The position numbers and the translations under genes are program-made. DNA of 64,000 nt from Fen-1308 sp035319185 (GTDB lineage: Bacteria > Nitrospirota > Thermodesulfovibrionia > Thermodesulfovibrionales > Dissulfurispiraceae). Within the stretch, counting starts at the first letter, position 1, and every line of letters starts with the position of its first letter. The stretch is taken from NCBI GenBank assembly GCA_035319185.1, contig DATHDF010000024.1, positions 29,455-93,454 of the forward strand. Direction: 5' to 3'. Below, piece by piece: positions 42,356 through 52,040 of the stretch. Under the pieces are notes generated by a model that saw only the letters and a program-made list of their open reading frames with translations, did not search any database and was not told where the DNA came from.

Positions 42356-43414
42356 ATGCTCAAATCGACCCGAAGTATTCTAGTAGCAATTTTTTTTATC
42401 TTTCCGCTATACATAATGATCCAGCTTTTTGTCCCGGTATACGACAGTCCGACTCCCATAGAGGTGGAGATACCGCAGGGAGCTACATATAAGAATGCAG
42501 TCGATATACTTGCAGCCAACAAGCTAATCCGGGACAGGTTTGTCTTTACCGCCCTCGGTAAGATTTCCGGCGTAGACCGCAGGATGAGGGCAGGATATTA
42601 TAATTTCTGGAGCAGGATATCTCCGTTCGACGTATTTCAGCAGTTGCGAAAGGGGAAGATCATCGAGTACGAAGTCACGATTGTCGAAGGTGACAGCCTG
42701 CTCGAGATTAGCGAAAAGTTGCAGGAAAAGAAATTTGTTACTGCCGACGCTTTCAATATGACCGTGAAGGATAAGGAGCTTTTGTCAGCGCTCGGCATTG
42801 ATGCGCCAACTGTTGAAGGCTATCTTTTCCCCGAGACATATAAGCTGCCGAAAGGAACCCATGCAGCCGACATCATCAAACTTATGGTTGGAAAGCTGCG
42901 GGCTTCCTATACCGATGAGATAAAAAGTGAAGTGGCGAAGAGCGGATGGTCGGAAAACGCCATTTTGACTTTGGCCTCTATTATTGAGAAAGAGGCTGAA
43001 AGCGACGAGGAAAGGCCTATAATTTCCGCAGTATACCGAAACAGACTGAGAATGGGGATGCCGCTTCAGGCTGATCCGACTGCAATCTACGGTGTTAAGA
43101 GCAGCAAGGTCAGGATCCTGAGCAGCGACTTGCGGAATAATACGCCATATAACACATACGTTATAAAAGGGCTGCCTCCTGGTCCGATAGCGTCCCCGGG
43201 GATGAAGTCCATCGAAGCCGCACTTCATCCGGCTAAAGTGCCGTACATATATTTTGTGTCGAGAGGGAACGGCAGCCATATCTTCACTACGTCTTATGCA
43301 GAACATAACGAGGCTATCAGGCAGGTCAGGGCAATGTCTGAGCAGCCGGCTAAGGAAGAAGAGACCGCTCATCATGATCAAGCGCAGGCAGACAAGGCAG
43401 ATACGCATAGGTAA
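42356..43414 (+). CDS. mltG: Endolytic murein transglycosylase MltG
   Basis: The 352-residue protein has one N-terminal membrane helix (about 7-25), a LysM-like region and the YceG catalytic domain with LASIIEKEAESDEERPIIS (catalytic Glu), YRNRLRMGMPLQADPT and IKGLPPGPIASPG. It cuts nascent glycan strands in the periplasm. A charged His/Gln/Ala tail of about 25 residues overlaps ispG by 41 bp. TATTCT lies seven bases before the ATG and no ribosome site is seen. Confidence 0.93.
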   Translation: MLKSTRSILVAIFFIFPLYIMIQLFVPVYDSPTPIEVEIPQGATYKNAVDILAANKLIRDRFVFTALGKISGVDRRMRAGYYNFWSRISPFDVFQQLRKGKIIEYEVTIVEGDSLLEISEKLQEKKFVTADAFNMTVKDKELLSALGIDAPTVEGYLFPETYKLPKGTHAADIIKLMVGKLRASYTDEIKSEVAKSGWSENAILTLASIIEKEAESDEERPIISAVYRNRLRMGMPLQADPTAIYGVKSSKVRILSSDLRNNTPYNTYVIKGLPPGPIASPGMKSIEAALHPAKVPYIYFVSRGNGSHIFTTSYAEHNEAIRQVRAMSEQPAKEEETAHHDQAQADKADTHR

Positions 43415-44435
43415 TGTGGTTGTGGGCGGAGGCAGTGAGATCTCTGTCCAGTCCATGACCAAAACAGACACCCGCGACATTGCCGCTACAGTGGCACAGA
43501 TCAGGTCTCTGGAGGCCGCGGGATGCGAGATAGTTCGTCTTGCCGTTGTAAATGAAGATGCTGCGAGGGCTTTGGGCGATATCAGGCGGCAGGTCGACAT
43601 GCCGATGATTGCCGATATCCATTTTGATTACAAGCTTGCGCTTGAATCGGTCAGGCATGGGGTCGATGGTCTAAGGCTCAATCCCGGCAATATCGGCGCA
43701 GAATGGAAGGTGAAGGAAGTCGTTGCTGCGGCAAAGGACCGCCAAATCCCGATCCGTATAGGTGTCAATGCTGGGTCTCTCGAAAAACATCTTATCGAAA
43801 AGTTTGGACATCCTACGCCTGAGGCAATAGTTGAAAGCGCGGAGGGCCATATCAGGATCCTCGAAGACCTCGATTATAACAATATCAAGGTTTCCCTCAA
43901 GGCTTCAAATGTAATGACGACTGTTGATGCATATCGAATCTTTTCCGGCAAGCATGATTACCCCGTACATATCGGGATTACGGAAACCGGCCCGACATTT
44001 CCTGGAGCAGTCAAGAGTGCCGTGGGACTGGGGATACTGTTGTCGGAGGGGATCGGCGACACGATGCGGGTATCACTTACGGCTGAACCTGAGGAAGAGA
44101 TCCGTGTTGCCTATGAAATCCTGCGGGCGCTCGGCATAAGGCGACGTGGGGCAGAAATCATTTCCTGCCCTACATGCGGACGCTGCCAGGTCGATCTACG
44201 GCCTATCGCGCAGGAGGTGGAGCTGGCGCTCAGGACTGTAGATAAACCGATATCGGTTGCAGTTATGGGTTGTGTGGTAAACGGCCCCGGAGAGGCGCGC
44301 GAGGCCGATTTCGGCATAGCAGGCGGCAAGGGCATGGGGTTGCTCTTCAGGAAGGGCGAAGTGGTTAAGCAAGTGAAGGAAGAGGAAATGCTCGAAGCAT
44401 TGATGGAGCTGATAAAGGAAGTGCGAGAAAGCTGA
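43374..44435 (+). CDS. ispG: 4-hydroxy-3-methylbut-2-enyl diphosphate synthase IspG
   Basis: The 353-residue [4Fe-4S] enzyme of the MEP isoprenoid pathway starts MIKRRQTRQIRIGNVVVGGG at 43374. Cluster cysteines are in SCPTCGRCQVDL and MGCVVNGPGEA, with Glu in the second. The start lies inside the mltG tail. An earlier in-frame start at 43254 would add 40 residues without family similarity. The product supplies prenyl chains of menaquinone and lipid carriers. Confidence 0.95.
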   Translation: MIKRRQTRQIRIGNVVVGGGSEISVQSMTKTDTRDIAATVAQIRSLEAAGCEIVRLAVVNEDAARALGDIRRQVDMPMIADIHFDYKLALESVRHGVDGLRLNPGNIGAEWKVKEVVAAAKDRQIPIRIGVNAGSLEKHLIEKFGHPTPEAIVESAEGHIRILEDLDYNNIKVSLKASNVMTTVDAYRIFSGKHDYPVHIGITETGPTFPGAVKSAVGLGILLSEGIGDTMRVSLTAEPEEEIRVAYEILRALGIRRRGAEIISCPTCGRCQVDLRPIAQEVELALRTVDKPISVAVMGCVVNGPGEAREADFGIAGGKGMGLLFRKGEVVKQVKEEEMLEALMELIKEVRES

Positions 44436-44486
44436 AAACCCAGACAGTGCGCCCATTCCAAACGCTTCAGTCTAAACAGGCCTATA

Positions 44487-45206
44487 ATGCTCACTCTTGA
44501 CTCGATACTCGATATTCAACTCTATCAGCACAAATCTGGGTACCGTTTTTCGGCTGATGCGGTGCTTCTTGCCTCCTTTGTCGATATGCCGCGCGTCAAG
44601 AAAATCGCTGACTTCGGCGCAGGGTCTGGTGTAATAGGAATTCTTCTGGCAAAGAAATATCTCTCGGCTGATGTCAAGCTAATCGAGCTGCAGGAGAGCC
44701 TTGTGAAGCTGGCCGAAAAGAATGTGATCCTCAACCACCTTGACGAAAGGGTGAAGGTTGTTCACGCCGATATCAAAGGCTTGAAGCTTGGAAGCCTTCA
44801 CTCCTATGACCTGGTTGTCTCCAATCCGCCGTTCAGGAAAACAAGGACCGGCCTGGTAAGCCCTTCAGGTGAAAAAGCGGTCGCAAGGCATGAACTGAAT
44901 CTTTCGATTTCGGCCCTGATGAAATCGGCATTGACCATGCTTAAACACCACGGCAGGTTGTGCATGATTCATTTGCCGGAGCGGCTTGCCGAGGTTATGG
45001 AATCCATGAGACAGTATTACCTTGAACCTAAACGGCTGCGCTTTGTCCATTCGAACGCCGGGTCAGAGGCAAAGATGGTCTTCATCGAAGCAGTCAAAGA
45101 GGGAAGGACCGGCCTTAAGGTAGAAAGGCCCCTCTACCTTTATGATGACAACGGCGATTATACTGATGAAGTGCGAGCCATCTACGGCCGACCCCAAGGA
45201 TTTTGA
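44487..45206 (+). CDS. tRNA1(Val) A37 N6-methyltransferase-like protein
   Basis: The 239-residue class I methyltransferase has motif I IADFGAGSGVIGILLA, an acidic VKLIELQES and the amino-methylating motif VVSNPPFRK. The N-terminal LDSILDIQLYQHKSGYRFSADAVLLA is typical of TrmN6 (YfiC). It methylates N6 of adenine in tRNA or another RNA. The gene is transcribed alone, 51 bp after ispG, and faces the thioesterase gene. Confidence 0.85.
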   Translation: MLTLDSILDIQLYQHKSGYRFSADAVLLASFVDMPRVKKIADFGAGSGVIGILLAKKYLSADVKLIELQESLVKLAEKNVILNHLDERVKVVHADIKGLKLGSLHSYDLVVSNPPFRKTRTGLVSPSGEKAVARHELNLSISALMKSALTMLKHHGRLCMIHLPERLAEVMESMRQYYLEPKRLRFVHSNAGSEAKMVFIEAVKEGRTGLKVERPLYLYDDNGDYTDEVRAIYGRPQGF

Positions 45207-45221
45207 AACTCAGTTTCGCTT

Positions 45222-45725
45222 TTAAATCGGGCAGATGCCTTTATGCTGACAGGCTTCTTCTTTCTTTCTGGCCTCGATTCTTGCCTGCTTTCTCCGCTGC
45301 GCTTCATGATTCCGTCTTTGTTCAACATCTGATTCTATAATGAGGCCGGGCACGGGCTTTGGTTTGCCATTCTCGTCAACCGCAACGAATGTCAGATAAG
45401 CAGAGGCGGTATGCCGCACTTCGCCGGTCAGATAATTTTCAGCTTCCACTCGAACGCCTATTTCCATGGACGATTTGCCGACCATATTGAGACTTGCCCT
45501 GAGGAAAAGTACATCCCCCACGAAGACAGGATGATGGAATTCCAGACGGTCTATCGATGCTGTGACGGCATTGCACCGAGCATGTCTGCTGGCAACCACA
45601 GCCGCTGCCGAATCGATCAGTTTCATGATCACCCCGCCATGGACGTTTCCTGCCGGGTTGGTGTCCTGGGGAAGCATGACCTGTGCCATTGTTACGCTTG
45701 TCTCGGAAATTGTTTTATCTTTCAT
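45222..45725 (-). CDS. Acyl-CoA thioesterase, hotdog fold
   Basis: The 167-residue protein has the hotdog motif NPAGNVHGGVIMKLIDSAAA, then IDRLEFHHPVFVGDVLFL and SAYLTFVAVDENGKPKPVP, as in YciA/YkhA thioesterases. It hydrolyses acyl-CoA; chain preference unknown. A basic tail (RRNHEAQRRKQARIEARKK) is longer than usual. Its start overlaps the end of the histidine kinase gene by 11 bp. Confidence 0.9.
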   Translation of the reverse strand: MKDKTISETSVTMAQVMLPQDTNPAGNVHGGVIMKLIDSAAAVVASRHARCNAVTASIDRLEFHHPVFVGDVLFLRASLNMVGKSSMEIGVRVEAENYLTGEVRHTASAYLTFVAVDENGKPKPVPGLIIESDVEQRRNHEAQRRKQARIEARKKEEACQHKGICPI

Positions 45726-46689
45726 TGCCGACCTCCGCTTGAATTGTTGAGGGAATAGTAAATGTGAAAGTGCTGCCTTTGCCTACGGAGCTTTCAACCC
45801 AGATCCGGCCTCCGTGCATTTCGACGATGCTCCTGCATATGCTCAATCCAAGGCCTGTGCCGCCGCTGCTCCGCGAGCCCAATTGGCTGAAGGGCTTGAA
45901 GAGCTTGCCCTGGTCTTCTGCTGAGATCCCGATCCCGGTATCCGATACACTGAACTCAGCAGCCGCCTCGACCGTGCGCACGCTGATGACGATGGAGCCT
46001 CCCTCAGGTGTGAACTTCATGGCATTGTTCAGGAGATTCAGCATTACCTGCTTTATCCGCAATCTGTCGCCGTTCAAAGTCTTCGGAGCCGAATGCATGT
46101 CAGCCTCTATGCTGATGCCGCGCTTTGAAGCCGTAGTGGACAGCAGATCAACAGATCCCGATATTATCTCTTCAACCGGAAACCTATCAACTCTGAGTTC
46201 CATCCTTCCGGCTTCGATCTTGGAATGGTCGAGGATATCGTTTATCAGGTTCAGCAGGTGGATTCCGCTTTCGTGAATGTTATTGATGTATTCCTTTTGC
46301 GCAGCCTCAAGGGTATTTGAATAGCTTTCGATCAGAAATTCGGAAAAACCGATTATGGAATTCAGCGGCGTCCTCAATTCATGGCTGATCTGGGCGATGA
46401 AATCCGATTTGGCCTTGTTAGCAGCTTCGGCAGATTCTCTGGCAATCTCTGCTTCGGCGGCCTTCCGGCTCGAGACTGCATAGCGGCTTACCAGCCAATA
46501 CAACAGCAGGGATGTTGTGGCCACATAGCACCATCCCTTCAGTATGCTTAGAATGGCGAATATGCGCGTATCAAAGGAAATCTGAGAAACGAGCAGATCC
46601 GAAAAAAGGATCCATAGGCTGCCGACTAAGGCATAGATAAGCGCTATCCTGAAAGGAGTCAGGCTGCCGCCGCGTTGTTGCCCATGCAT
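45715..46689 (-). CDS. Membrane sensor histidine kinase
   Basis: The 324-residue protein has two helices (about 14-36 and 42-64) with almost no loop between them, so no periplasmic sensor domain. A HisKA domain follows with SHELRTPLNSIIGFSEFL (phosphoacceptor His near 102). The ATPase domain has LNLLNNAMKFTPEGG, FSVSDTGIGIS and GGTGLGLSICRSIVEMHGG. It probably senses membrane state or an intracellular partner. No response regulator is adjacent; the orphan NarL-type regulator at 14456 is one possible partner, unproven. Confidence 0.92.
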   Translation of the reverse strand: MHGQQRGGSLTPFRIALIYALVGSLWILFSDLLVSQISFDTRIFAILSILKGWCYVATTSLLLYWLVSRYAVSSRKAAEAEIARESAEAANKAKSDFIAQISHELRTPLNSIIGFSEFLIESYSNTLEAAQKEYINNIHESGIHLLNLINDILDHSKIEAGRMELRVDRFPVEEIISGSVDLLSTTASKRGISIEADMHSAPKTLNGDRLRIKQVMLNLLNNAMKFTPEGGSIVISVRTVEAAAEFSVSDTGIGISAEDQGKLFKPFSQLGSRSSGGTGLGLSICRSIVEMHGGRIWVESSVGKGSTFTFTIPSTIQAEVGNER

Positions 46690-46780
46690 GCTAATGCGAC
46701 CTCCATGGTGTATAGGCCTGTTAAAACATTATAACAGGATTCTTCAGCGGCTGCAGGCGCAAAAACGGTCTTCACGATCA

Positions 46781-46809
46781 TTGACTTTACCTTCACCATC
46801 AATTAATTT
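46781..46809 (+). promoter_or_regulatory. Promoter of dppB-like gene, probably leaderless
   Basis: TTGACT (46781-46786), 17 bp, TAATTT (46804-46809), then six bases to the ATG at 46816. No ribosome site is present. Transcription would start at or one base from the ATG. Confidence 0.5.
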
Positions 46810-46815
46810 ACATAT

Positions 46816-47799
46816 ATGCTGCCTTTTATCTTCAGGCGTCTGCTGCTGATAGTGCCCCTTGTCTTCGGCATTACCCTGATTAGTTTTACAGTTATACACC
46901 TGGCCCCAGGCGGGCCTGTCGAGGTCGAGACGGAGATGTCGTTGAAAACCTCGGCGCAGGCGCGGGAAAATCTCAAGAAGCTCTATGGTCTGGATAAGCC
47001 CCTTCACGAGCAATACATCGACTGGCTGATGCGCTTTGCCCGGCTTGACTTCGGCAAATCTTTTGTGGATGGCAAAAGGGTGATCGACAAGATCGGTGAA
47101 CGGGTGCCGATCACCATCATTATCAATATGCTCTCGCTCATTGTTACTTTTTGTCTGGCCGTACCTATCGGCGTTCTGTCTGCCACGCGCCAGTTTTCCC
47201 TGTTCGACAGATTGACAACCGTCTTTGTTTTTGTCGGGTTCTCCGCCCCGCCCTTCTGGATTGCACTGCTTTGCATGTATCTGTTCGGGCTGATTCTGGG
47301 CTGGCTGCCGATATCAGGCATTCAGAGCCTCGATGTTTCAGGTATGTGGTGGCTTCAGAGGCTTGCAGATTGGGCAAAACATCTCATACTGCCGTTGTTG
47401 ATCGGCTCATTGGGCGCGCTCGCGGGGCTGAGCAGGTACAGCAGATCGAGCATGTTGGAAGTGATCCGGCAGGACTACATAAGAACGGCCAGGGCGAAAG
47501 GCCTGAAGGAATCCAGAGTGATAACGCTGCATGCTATGAAGAATACCTTGATGCCAGTAATTACCATTCTCGGCCTTGCGGTGCCTGGATTCATCGGCGG
47601 CTCGGTAATTATGGAGACAATCTTTGCGATACCCGGGATGGGGCAGCTTTTTTTCCAGTCTGCCATGTCCCGTGACTATCCTACCATCATGGGAATACTT
47701 GTCATCGGCGCAGTGCTGACATTGATCGGCAATTTTATGGCCGATATCTCTTATGCGCTGGCTGACCCGCGGATTAGGGTCGGCAAGGAACAGTCGTGA
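46816..47799 (+). CDS. Peptide/nickel-type ABC transporter permease (DppB family)
   Basis: The 327-residue protein has six helices and the DppB N-terminal pattern FIFRRLLLIVPLVFGITLIS, APGGPVEVE, and the cytoplasmic EAA loop near IRTARAKGLKESRVITLHAM. It forms half of the membrane channel. The binding protein and ATPases are not in the window, so the substrate (oligopeptide, nickel or other) is open. It overlaps the next gene by 4 bp. Confidence 0.9.
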   Translation: MLPFIFRRLLLIVPLVFGITLISFTVIHLAPGGPVEVETEMSLKTSAQARENLKKLYGLDKPLHEQYIDWLMRFARLDFGKSFVDGKRVIDKIGERVPITIIINMLSLIVTFCLAVPIGVLSATRQFSLFDRLTTVFVFVGFSAPPFWIALLCMYLFGLILGWLPISGIQSLDVSGMWWLQRLADWAKHLILPLLIGSLGALAGLSRYSRSSMLEVIRQDYIRTARAKGLKESRVITLHAMKNTLMPVITILGLAVPGFIGGSVIMETIFAIPGMGQLFFQSAMSRDYPTIMGILVIGAVLTLIGNFMADISYALADPRIRVGKEQS

Positions 47800-48641
47800 T
47801 AGCTATCATCTGGCGCAGATTCAGTAAGAACAGCCTATCTGTTGCGGGGCTGGCGATTATATGCATCATAGCGGCACTCGCGATTGCGGCGCCGATAGTT
47901 TCCCCTTACGATCCGTTTGCGATCGATGTCTATAACGTGATCTCTGCTCCGAGCGCAGCGCATCTTCTAGGGACCGACGAGCTTGGTCGCGACATCCTTT
48001 CCCGAATGATATGGGGCAGCCGCGTTTCTCTTTCCGTCGGATTCGTCGCTGTCGGTATCGCGACCATGATAGGGATTGTGGTGGGAGCAGCGGCAGGTTA
48101 TTACGGGAAGGCGGTTGATGCAACTCTCATGCGTTTCGTCGACATAATGCTGTGCTTCCCCACATTGTTTCTGATCCTCGCGGTGATAGCGATAATCGGG
48201 CCCAGCATATGGGTGATAATGGTAGTCATCGGTGTGACGGGCTGGATGGATGTGTCCCGCCTTGTGCGGGCAGAGATTCTATCGCTCAAGGAAAGGGACT
48301 TTGTGTCGGCAGCGAGGGCTATAGGGGCCGGCGATGTGCGGATTATCTCCAGACATATTCTGCCCAATGCCCTCTCCCCGGTCTTTGTGTCTGCGACGCT
48401 TGGCGTTGCCGGCGCGATACTGACTGAATCCGGGCTGTCATTTCTCGGGCTTGGTGTACAACCTCCGGATGCAAGCTGGGGCAACATACTCTCTTCGGGC
48501 AAGGACTATATAACTGTGGGAGCCTGGTGGCTCTCTTTCTTCCCCGGCATGGCCATACTGGTTACGGTCCTGAGCTATAACCTTGTCGGAGAGGGGCTCA
48601 GAGATGCGCTTGACCCGAGGCTTTGGCGCTCGGAGAAATAG
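47796..48641 (+). CDS. Peptide/nickel-type ABC transporter permease (DppC family)
   Basis: The 281-residue protein starts with GTG inside a GTGA overlap. It has about six helices, HLLGTDELGRDILSRMIWGS typical of DppC, and the EAA loop FVSAARAIGAGDVRIISRHI. It pairs with the upstream permease. The glnE gene follows at once. Confidence 0.9.
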   Translation: MIAIIWRRFSKNSLSVAGLAIICIIAALAIAAPIVSPYDPFAIDVYNVISAPSAAHLLGTDELGRDILSRMIWGSRVSLSVGFVAVGIATMIGIVVGAAAGYYGKAVDATLMRFVDIMLCFPTLFLILAVIAIIGPSIWVIMVVIGVTGWMDVSRLVRAEILSLKERDFVSAARAIGAGDVRIISRHILPNALSPVFVSATLGVAGAILTESGLSFLGLGVQPPDASWGNILSSGKDYITVGAWWLSFFPGMAILVTVLSYNLVGEGLRDALDPRLWRSEK

Positions 48642-48643
48642 TT

Positions 48644-51451
48644 GTGACGGACATCTCAAATCTGCCTGACCCGGACCGGGCCAGAAAAAATATCGAGACG
48701 TTGCTATCCGGGCATCCGGGCCTGCGGCGCCGTGTCGATGAGCATTATTACCGGATAGCCGCGCTTTTTTCTTACAGTCAATTCCTGGCAAACTATTCGG
48801 CGCAATATCCCGAACCGCTTTTCAGTGCAATCGACAATCTCGACAATCCTCCCGGCGTCAGCTCTCTCGTTTCTGAACTGAACGAGGCACTGGGTGCGTG
48901 CAGATCGATAGCTGAAGGGATGAAGGTGGTGCGGCGATTCCGCAAGGATAAGCAGATCGGTATCACGCTCAGAGACATTCTGCATAGGACGGGGCTTCCC
49001 GAAATTATGCTTGAAATGAGCAGCCTTGCCGACGTGATACTCAGACAATCCCTTGAATTCGTCGAACCGTTCCTGGCGCAGAGATACGGCAGGCCGGAAG
49101 ACAACGCCTTCAGCATAATCGCTTTGGGCAAGCTGGGCGCCGAAGAGCTGAACTACAGTTCGGACGTGGATATTGTATTTGTATACCGCGCTGAAGGAGA
49201 GACATCAGGAGTGTCGTCGATACCCGGGGTTACCATGAACAGGGTCTCGGCGTTCGAATATTATGTCAAGCTTGCGGAGGAGCTGGCTAAATTCATTTCA
49301 TCCAATACCGAAGACGGTTTTGCTTACCGGGTGGACCTAAGGCTCAGGCCGCAGGGTCAGCGAGGCAGTCTGGCACTGTCCCTGCGGGGTTACGAAGACT
49401 ATTACGAATCCTGGGGACAGCTGTGGGAAAAAGCGGCGCTTTTGCGTGCCAGGCCTGTTGCCGGCGACGCGAAACTGGGCTCCGATTTTATTGCAACGGT
49501 TACACCGTTCATTTATCGCAAATACATGGACCACGAAACAATCGACGAGATAAAGCGCATGAAGTCCCAGGTCGAGCAGCTTAAAAGCGGCACTTTCAGC
49601 CGGGACATCAAGAGAGGATACGGCGGCATAAGGGAGATAGAGTTTTTCATACAGATATTCCAGCTGATATACGGCGGCAAAGTGCCGGTCCTGCGCGAAA
49701 GAAGTACGCTCAAGGCATTGCACCGCCTGGTGCAGAAAGGGCTCATAGGCTATGACGACCTCGGCCACCTGACGGACAATTATCTCTTCCTGCGCACCCT
49801 GGAACACCGCATACAGCAAATGAACGATCTGCAAACCCATAGCCTGCCTTCAGGCGAGGCTGAACTTGACGTTCTGGGAAGGAAAATGGGTTTTGGGGGA
49901 AAGAAGGATTTCCTTGCCGGACTCGAAAAAAGAAGAAAGAAGGTCCGGGAGATATACGACTCTCTTTTTTACGTCAGGGAAGACAGCAGGCCTTTGGTAG
50001 CCTCCGGGTCCGGCAGTGACATCATGAGCCGCATATTCTGGGATGTGGAAACACCGATCAAACAACTTATAAGCGAGGAGCTCTCAAGACGGGGCGTACG
50101 CGAGATAGACAGGGCTATTAATCATCTTATGCAGATTCGCAACAACATCTATCATTTTCAGACCATAAGGGGGAGGCGTCTGCTCGAGGAAATCGTTCCG
50201 AGGTTTGTGGACAAGGCACTGTCCGGCGGCAATCCTGACGCTGCATTGCTGCAGCTTGTCGGCTTTTCAGGCCTTCTTGCGGCGAGCGAATCGTATCTCG
50301 ACACAATAATCCATAGACCCGAAGCGGTAGATGCTTTCACCTTCGTATTTTCTCACAGCGACTATCTGTCGAAGATAATCATGAGCAATCCGGAATACAT
50401 GGAATCTCGACTGGAAGTCCAGGGCCGGAGAAAATCGCTTGCCTTTTCCGAGGCGGAGCTCGGATTGCTCATTGACAGAAAAGGAGAGTCATCTGCGATT
50501 CGGCTTTACAGAAGACTAGAAGAGATAAGGCTCGGCATACTTTTCCTGAACGGGGCGATTAATGCGGTGCAGCTGATGAAAGGAATCAGCACGGTGGCGC
50601 AGGCGGTGCTTTCGACAATTGTGCGCAGGCATGGAATGTCCTTTATAGTGGTCGGTTTCGGGAAGCTTGGGGGCAGGGAAATAATCTTCAACTCCGATCT
50701 GGACGTTGTATTTATCAGCCTGGTCGAGCCAAAGACTAAGGACTTTAAGGATGCCGAAGTCCTTCTCAAATTGCTCATGTCATATACAAAAGATGGCGTC
50801 GCATATAAGGTTGATACGCGGCTCAGGCCCGACGGAAATAAAGGCCCGCTTGTAGGCTCGATTGAGGGAATTGCCAACTATTATCTCAAGAATGCGCAGA
50901 TATGGGAGCTTCAGGCGCTGCTTAAAGCCCGTCCGGTAGGTGGTGAAGAGAAGACCGCGCGATATTTTGCAGAGATGAGGAAAGTGGTCCTGATGAAGAG
51001 GGCCAATGAAATTTCGATAGGCGACATCAGGCATATGCGTGCGAGAATACAGAGGGAGCTTTCAAGGGATGCAGCTGAGTCAGGTATTCATGACATCAAG
51101 CTGGGATCCGGCGGTATCGAGGAGCTTGAATTTACGGTCCAATACCTGCAACTGAGAAATTGCATCGGGAGCCCGGCTTTATTGGTGCCGGGCACGCTTG
51201 ACGCTATCGGCAAGCTGGCTGATGCAGGAATCGTCGCACAGGCAGATGCAGCAGAGCTGAGAGGATCCTACATATTCTACAGGACGATTGAGACGGTGCT
51301 GAGACTCCGTAGCGAACCGCTGCTTAAAGAGGGCGGCGACACATGGCGCAGCGCTGCGCAGTTGTCGGGTGTGGAGGAGCCACGGCTTCTCGATGCGCTC
51401 AATCAGAAGAGAGGATGGGTCAGGGCCTTTATGTACAGTATTTCGGACTGA
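48644..51451 (+). CDS. glnE: Bifunctional glutamine synthetase adenylyltransferase/deadenylase
   Basis: The 935-residue protein has two nucleotidyltransferase domains: GKLGAEELNYSSDVDIVF (about 160-177, removing AMP) and GFGKLGGREIIFNSDLDVVF (about 668-687, adding AMP). It adjusts glutamine synthetase to nitrogen supply, with PII input in known systems. GTG 48644 is chosen just after the permease stop; TTG 48623 would overlap the permease. The length is typical. glnA and glnB are not present here. Confidence 0.94.
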   Translation: MTDISNLPDPDRARKNIETLLSGHPGLRRRVDEHYYRIAALFSYSQFLANYSAQYPEPLFSAIDNLDNPPGVSSLVSELNEALGACRSIAEGMKVVRRFRKDKQIGITLRDILHRTGLPEIMLEMSSLADVILRQSLEFVEPFLAQRYGRPEDNAFSIIALGKLGAEELNYSSDVDIVFVYRAEGETSGVSSIPGVTMNRVSAFEYYVKLAEELAKFISSNTEDGFAYRVDLRLRPQGQRGSLALSLRGYEDYYESWGQLWEKAALLRARPVAGDAKLGSDFIATVTPFIYRKYMDHETIDEIKRMKSQVEQLKSGTFSRDIKRGYGGIREIEFFIQIFQLIYGGKVPVLRERSTLKALHRLVQKGLIGYDDLGHLTDNYLFLRTLEHRIQQMNDLQTHSLPSGEAELDVLGRKMGFGGKKDFLAGLEKRRKKVREIYDSLFYVREDSRPLVASGSGSDIMSRIFWDVETPIKQLISEELSRRGVREIDRAINHLMQIRNNIYHFQTIRGRRLLEEIVPRFVDKALSGGNPDAALLQLVGFSGLLAASESYLDTIIHRPEAVDAFTFVFSHSDYLSKIIMSNPEYMESRLEVQGRRKSLAFSEAELGLLIDRKGESSAIRLYRRLEEIRLGILFLNGAINAVQLMKGISTVAQAVLSTIVRRHGMSFIVVGFGKLGGREIIFNSDLDVVFISLVEPKTKDFKDAEVLLKLLMSYTKDGVAYKVDTRLRPDGNKGPLVGSIEGIANYYLKNAQIWELQALLKARPVGGEEKTARYFAEMRKVVLMKRANEISIGDIRHMRARIQRELSRDAAESGIHDIKLGSGGIEELEFTVQYLQLRNCIGSPALLVPGTLDAIGKLADAGIVAQADAAELRGSYIFYRTIETVLRLRSEPLLKEGGDTWRSAAQLSGVEEPRLLDALNQKRGWVRAFMYSISD

Positions 51452-51479
51452 CCGGATTTAAAACGCAACTTTGAGCCGG

Positions 51480-51509
51480 TTGCCTTGGACACCATCGGGG
51501 CAATATAAT
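51480..51509 (+). promoter_or_regulatory. Promoter of the DUF3617 gene
   Basis: TTGCCT (51480-51485), 18 bp, TATAAT (51504-51509), a strong sigma70-type pair 57 bp before the ATG. ACGGAGG precedes the ATG as ribosome site. Confidence 0.6.
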
Positions 51510-51566
51510 TGAAAACATTACGGTGAGAGTTGCAGTTACAAACATCTGATCCGAACGGAGGCTGAA

Positions 51567-51977
51567 ATGAGAACCATTATCTGGGTTGTGCTTGTTGTTG
51601 CAATCACTGCGCTGACGGTGCCAGTTGCATTCGCTGCGCCGAACATGCAGGACGGTCTTTGGGAAATCACTACTACTGTGGAGATGAAGGGCATGCCTTC
51701 GGGCATGATGAAGCCCATGACGCATACTTCCTGCCTTACTCATAAGGACTCTGTTCCCGAAAAACCGGCCAAGTCCGACTGCAAGATGAGCGATATGAAC
51801 TCGTCGGGCAACACTGTAACATGGACGATGACCTGTCCTGACTCAGTGAGCAAAGGCAATATTACATACTCCGGCTCGACCTTTGAAGGGACTACCGATA
51901 CGACAGTGAATCACGGGGGCCAGAAGATGCAGGTTCGGAACAAGATGAAGGGAAAGAGAATCGGACCGTGCAAATGA
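51567..51977 (+). CDS. DUF3617-family exported protein
   Basis: The 136-residue protein has a signal peptide (1-23, cleaved near AFA|APN) and the DUF3617 pattern: MQDGLWEITTTVEMKGMP, then two Cys (SCLTHKDSVP, SDCKMSDM), VTWTMTCPD and a final GPCK. The four mature cysteines could form two disulfides. Periplasmic; role unknown. It has its own promoter and precedes the exported-protein island. Confidence 0.88.
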   Translation: MRTIIWVVLVVAITALTVPVAFAAPNMQDGLWEITTTVEMKGMPSGMMKPMTHTSCLTHKDSVPEKPAKSDCKMSDMNSSGNTVTWTMTCPDSVSKGNITYSGSTFEGTTDTTVNHGGQKMQVRNKMKGKRIGPCK

Positions 51978-52040
51978 AGATATTTTAATTTATTCTTAAT
52001 TCAATTTTAATCATTGCAGTTCTATAATTCGCCGAAACCG

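Noticed and set aside
43254..43373. N-terminal extension of IspG from an earlier start
   Set aside because: The extra 40 residues lie in the mltG coding sequence in another frame and do not resemble IspG.
52014..52040. TTG start upstream of the SGNH-like gene
   Set aside because: It would place the TATAAT box (52023-52028) inside the coding region and add residues before the signal peptide.
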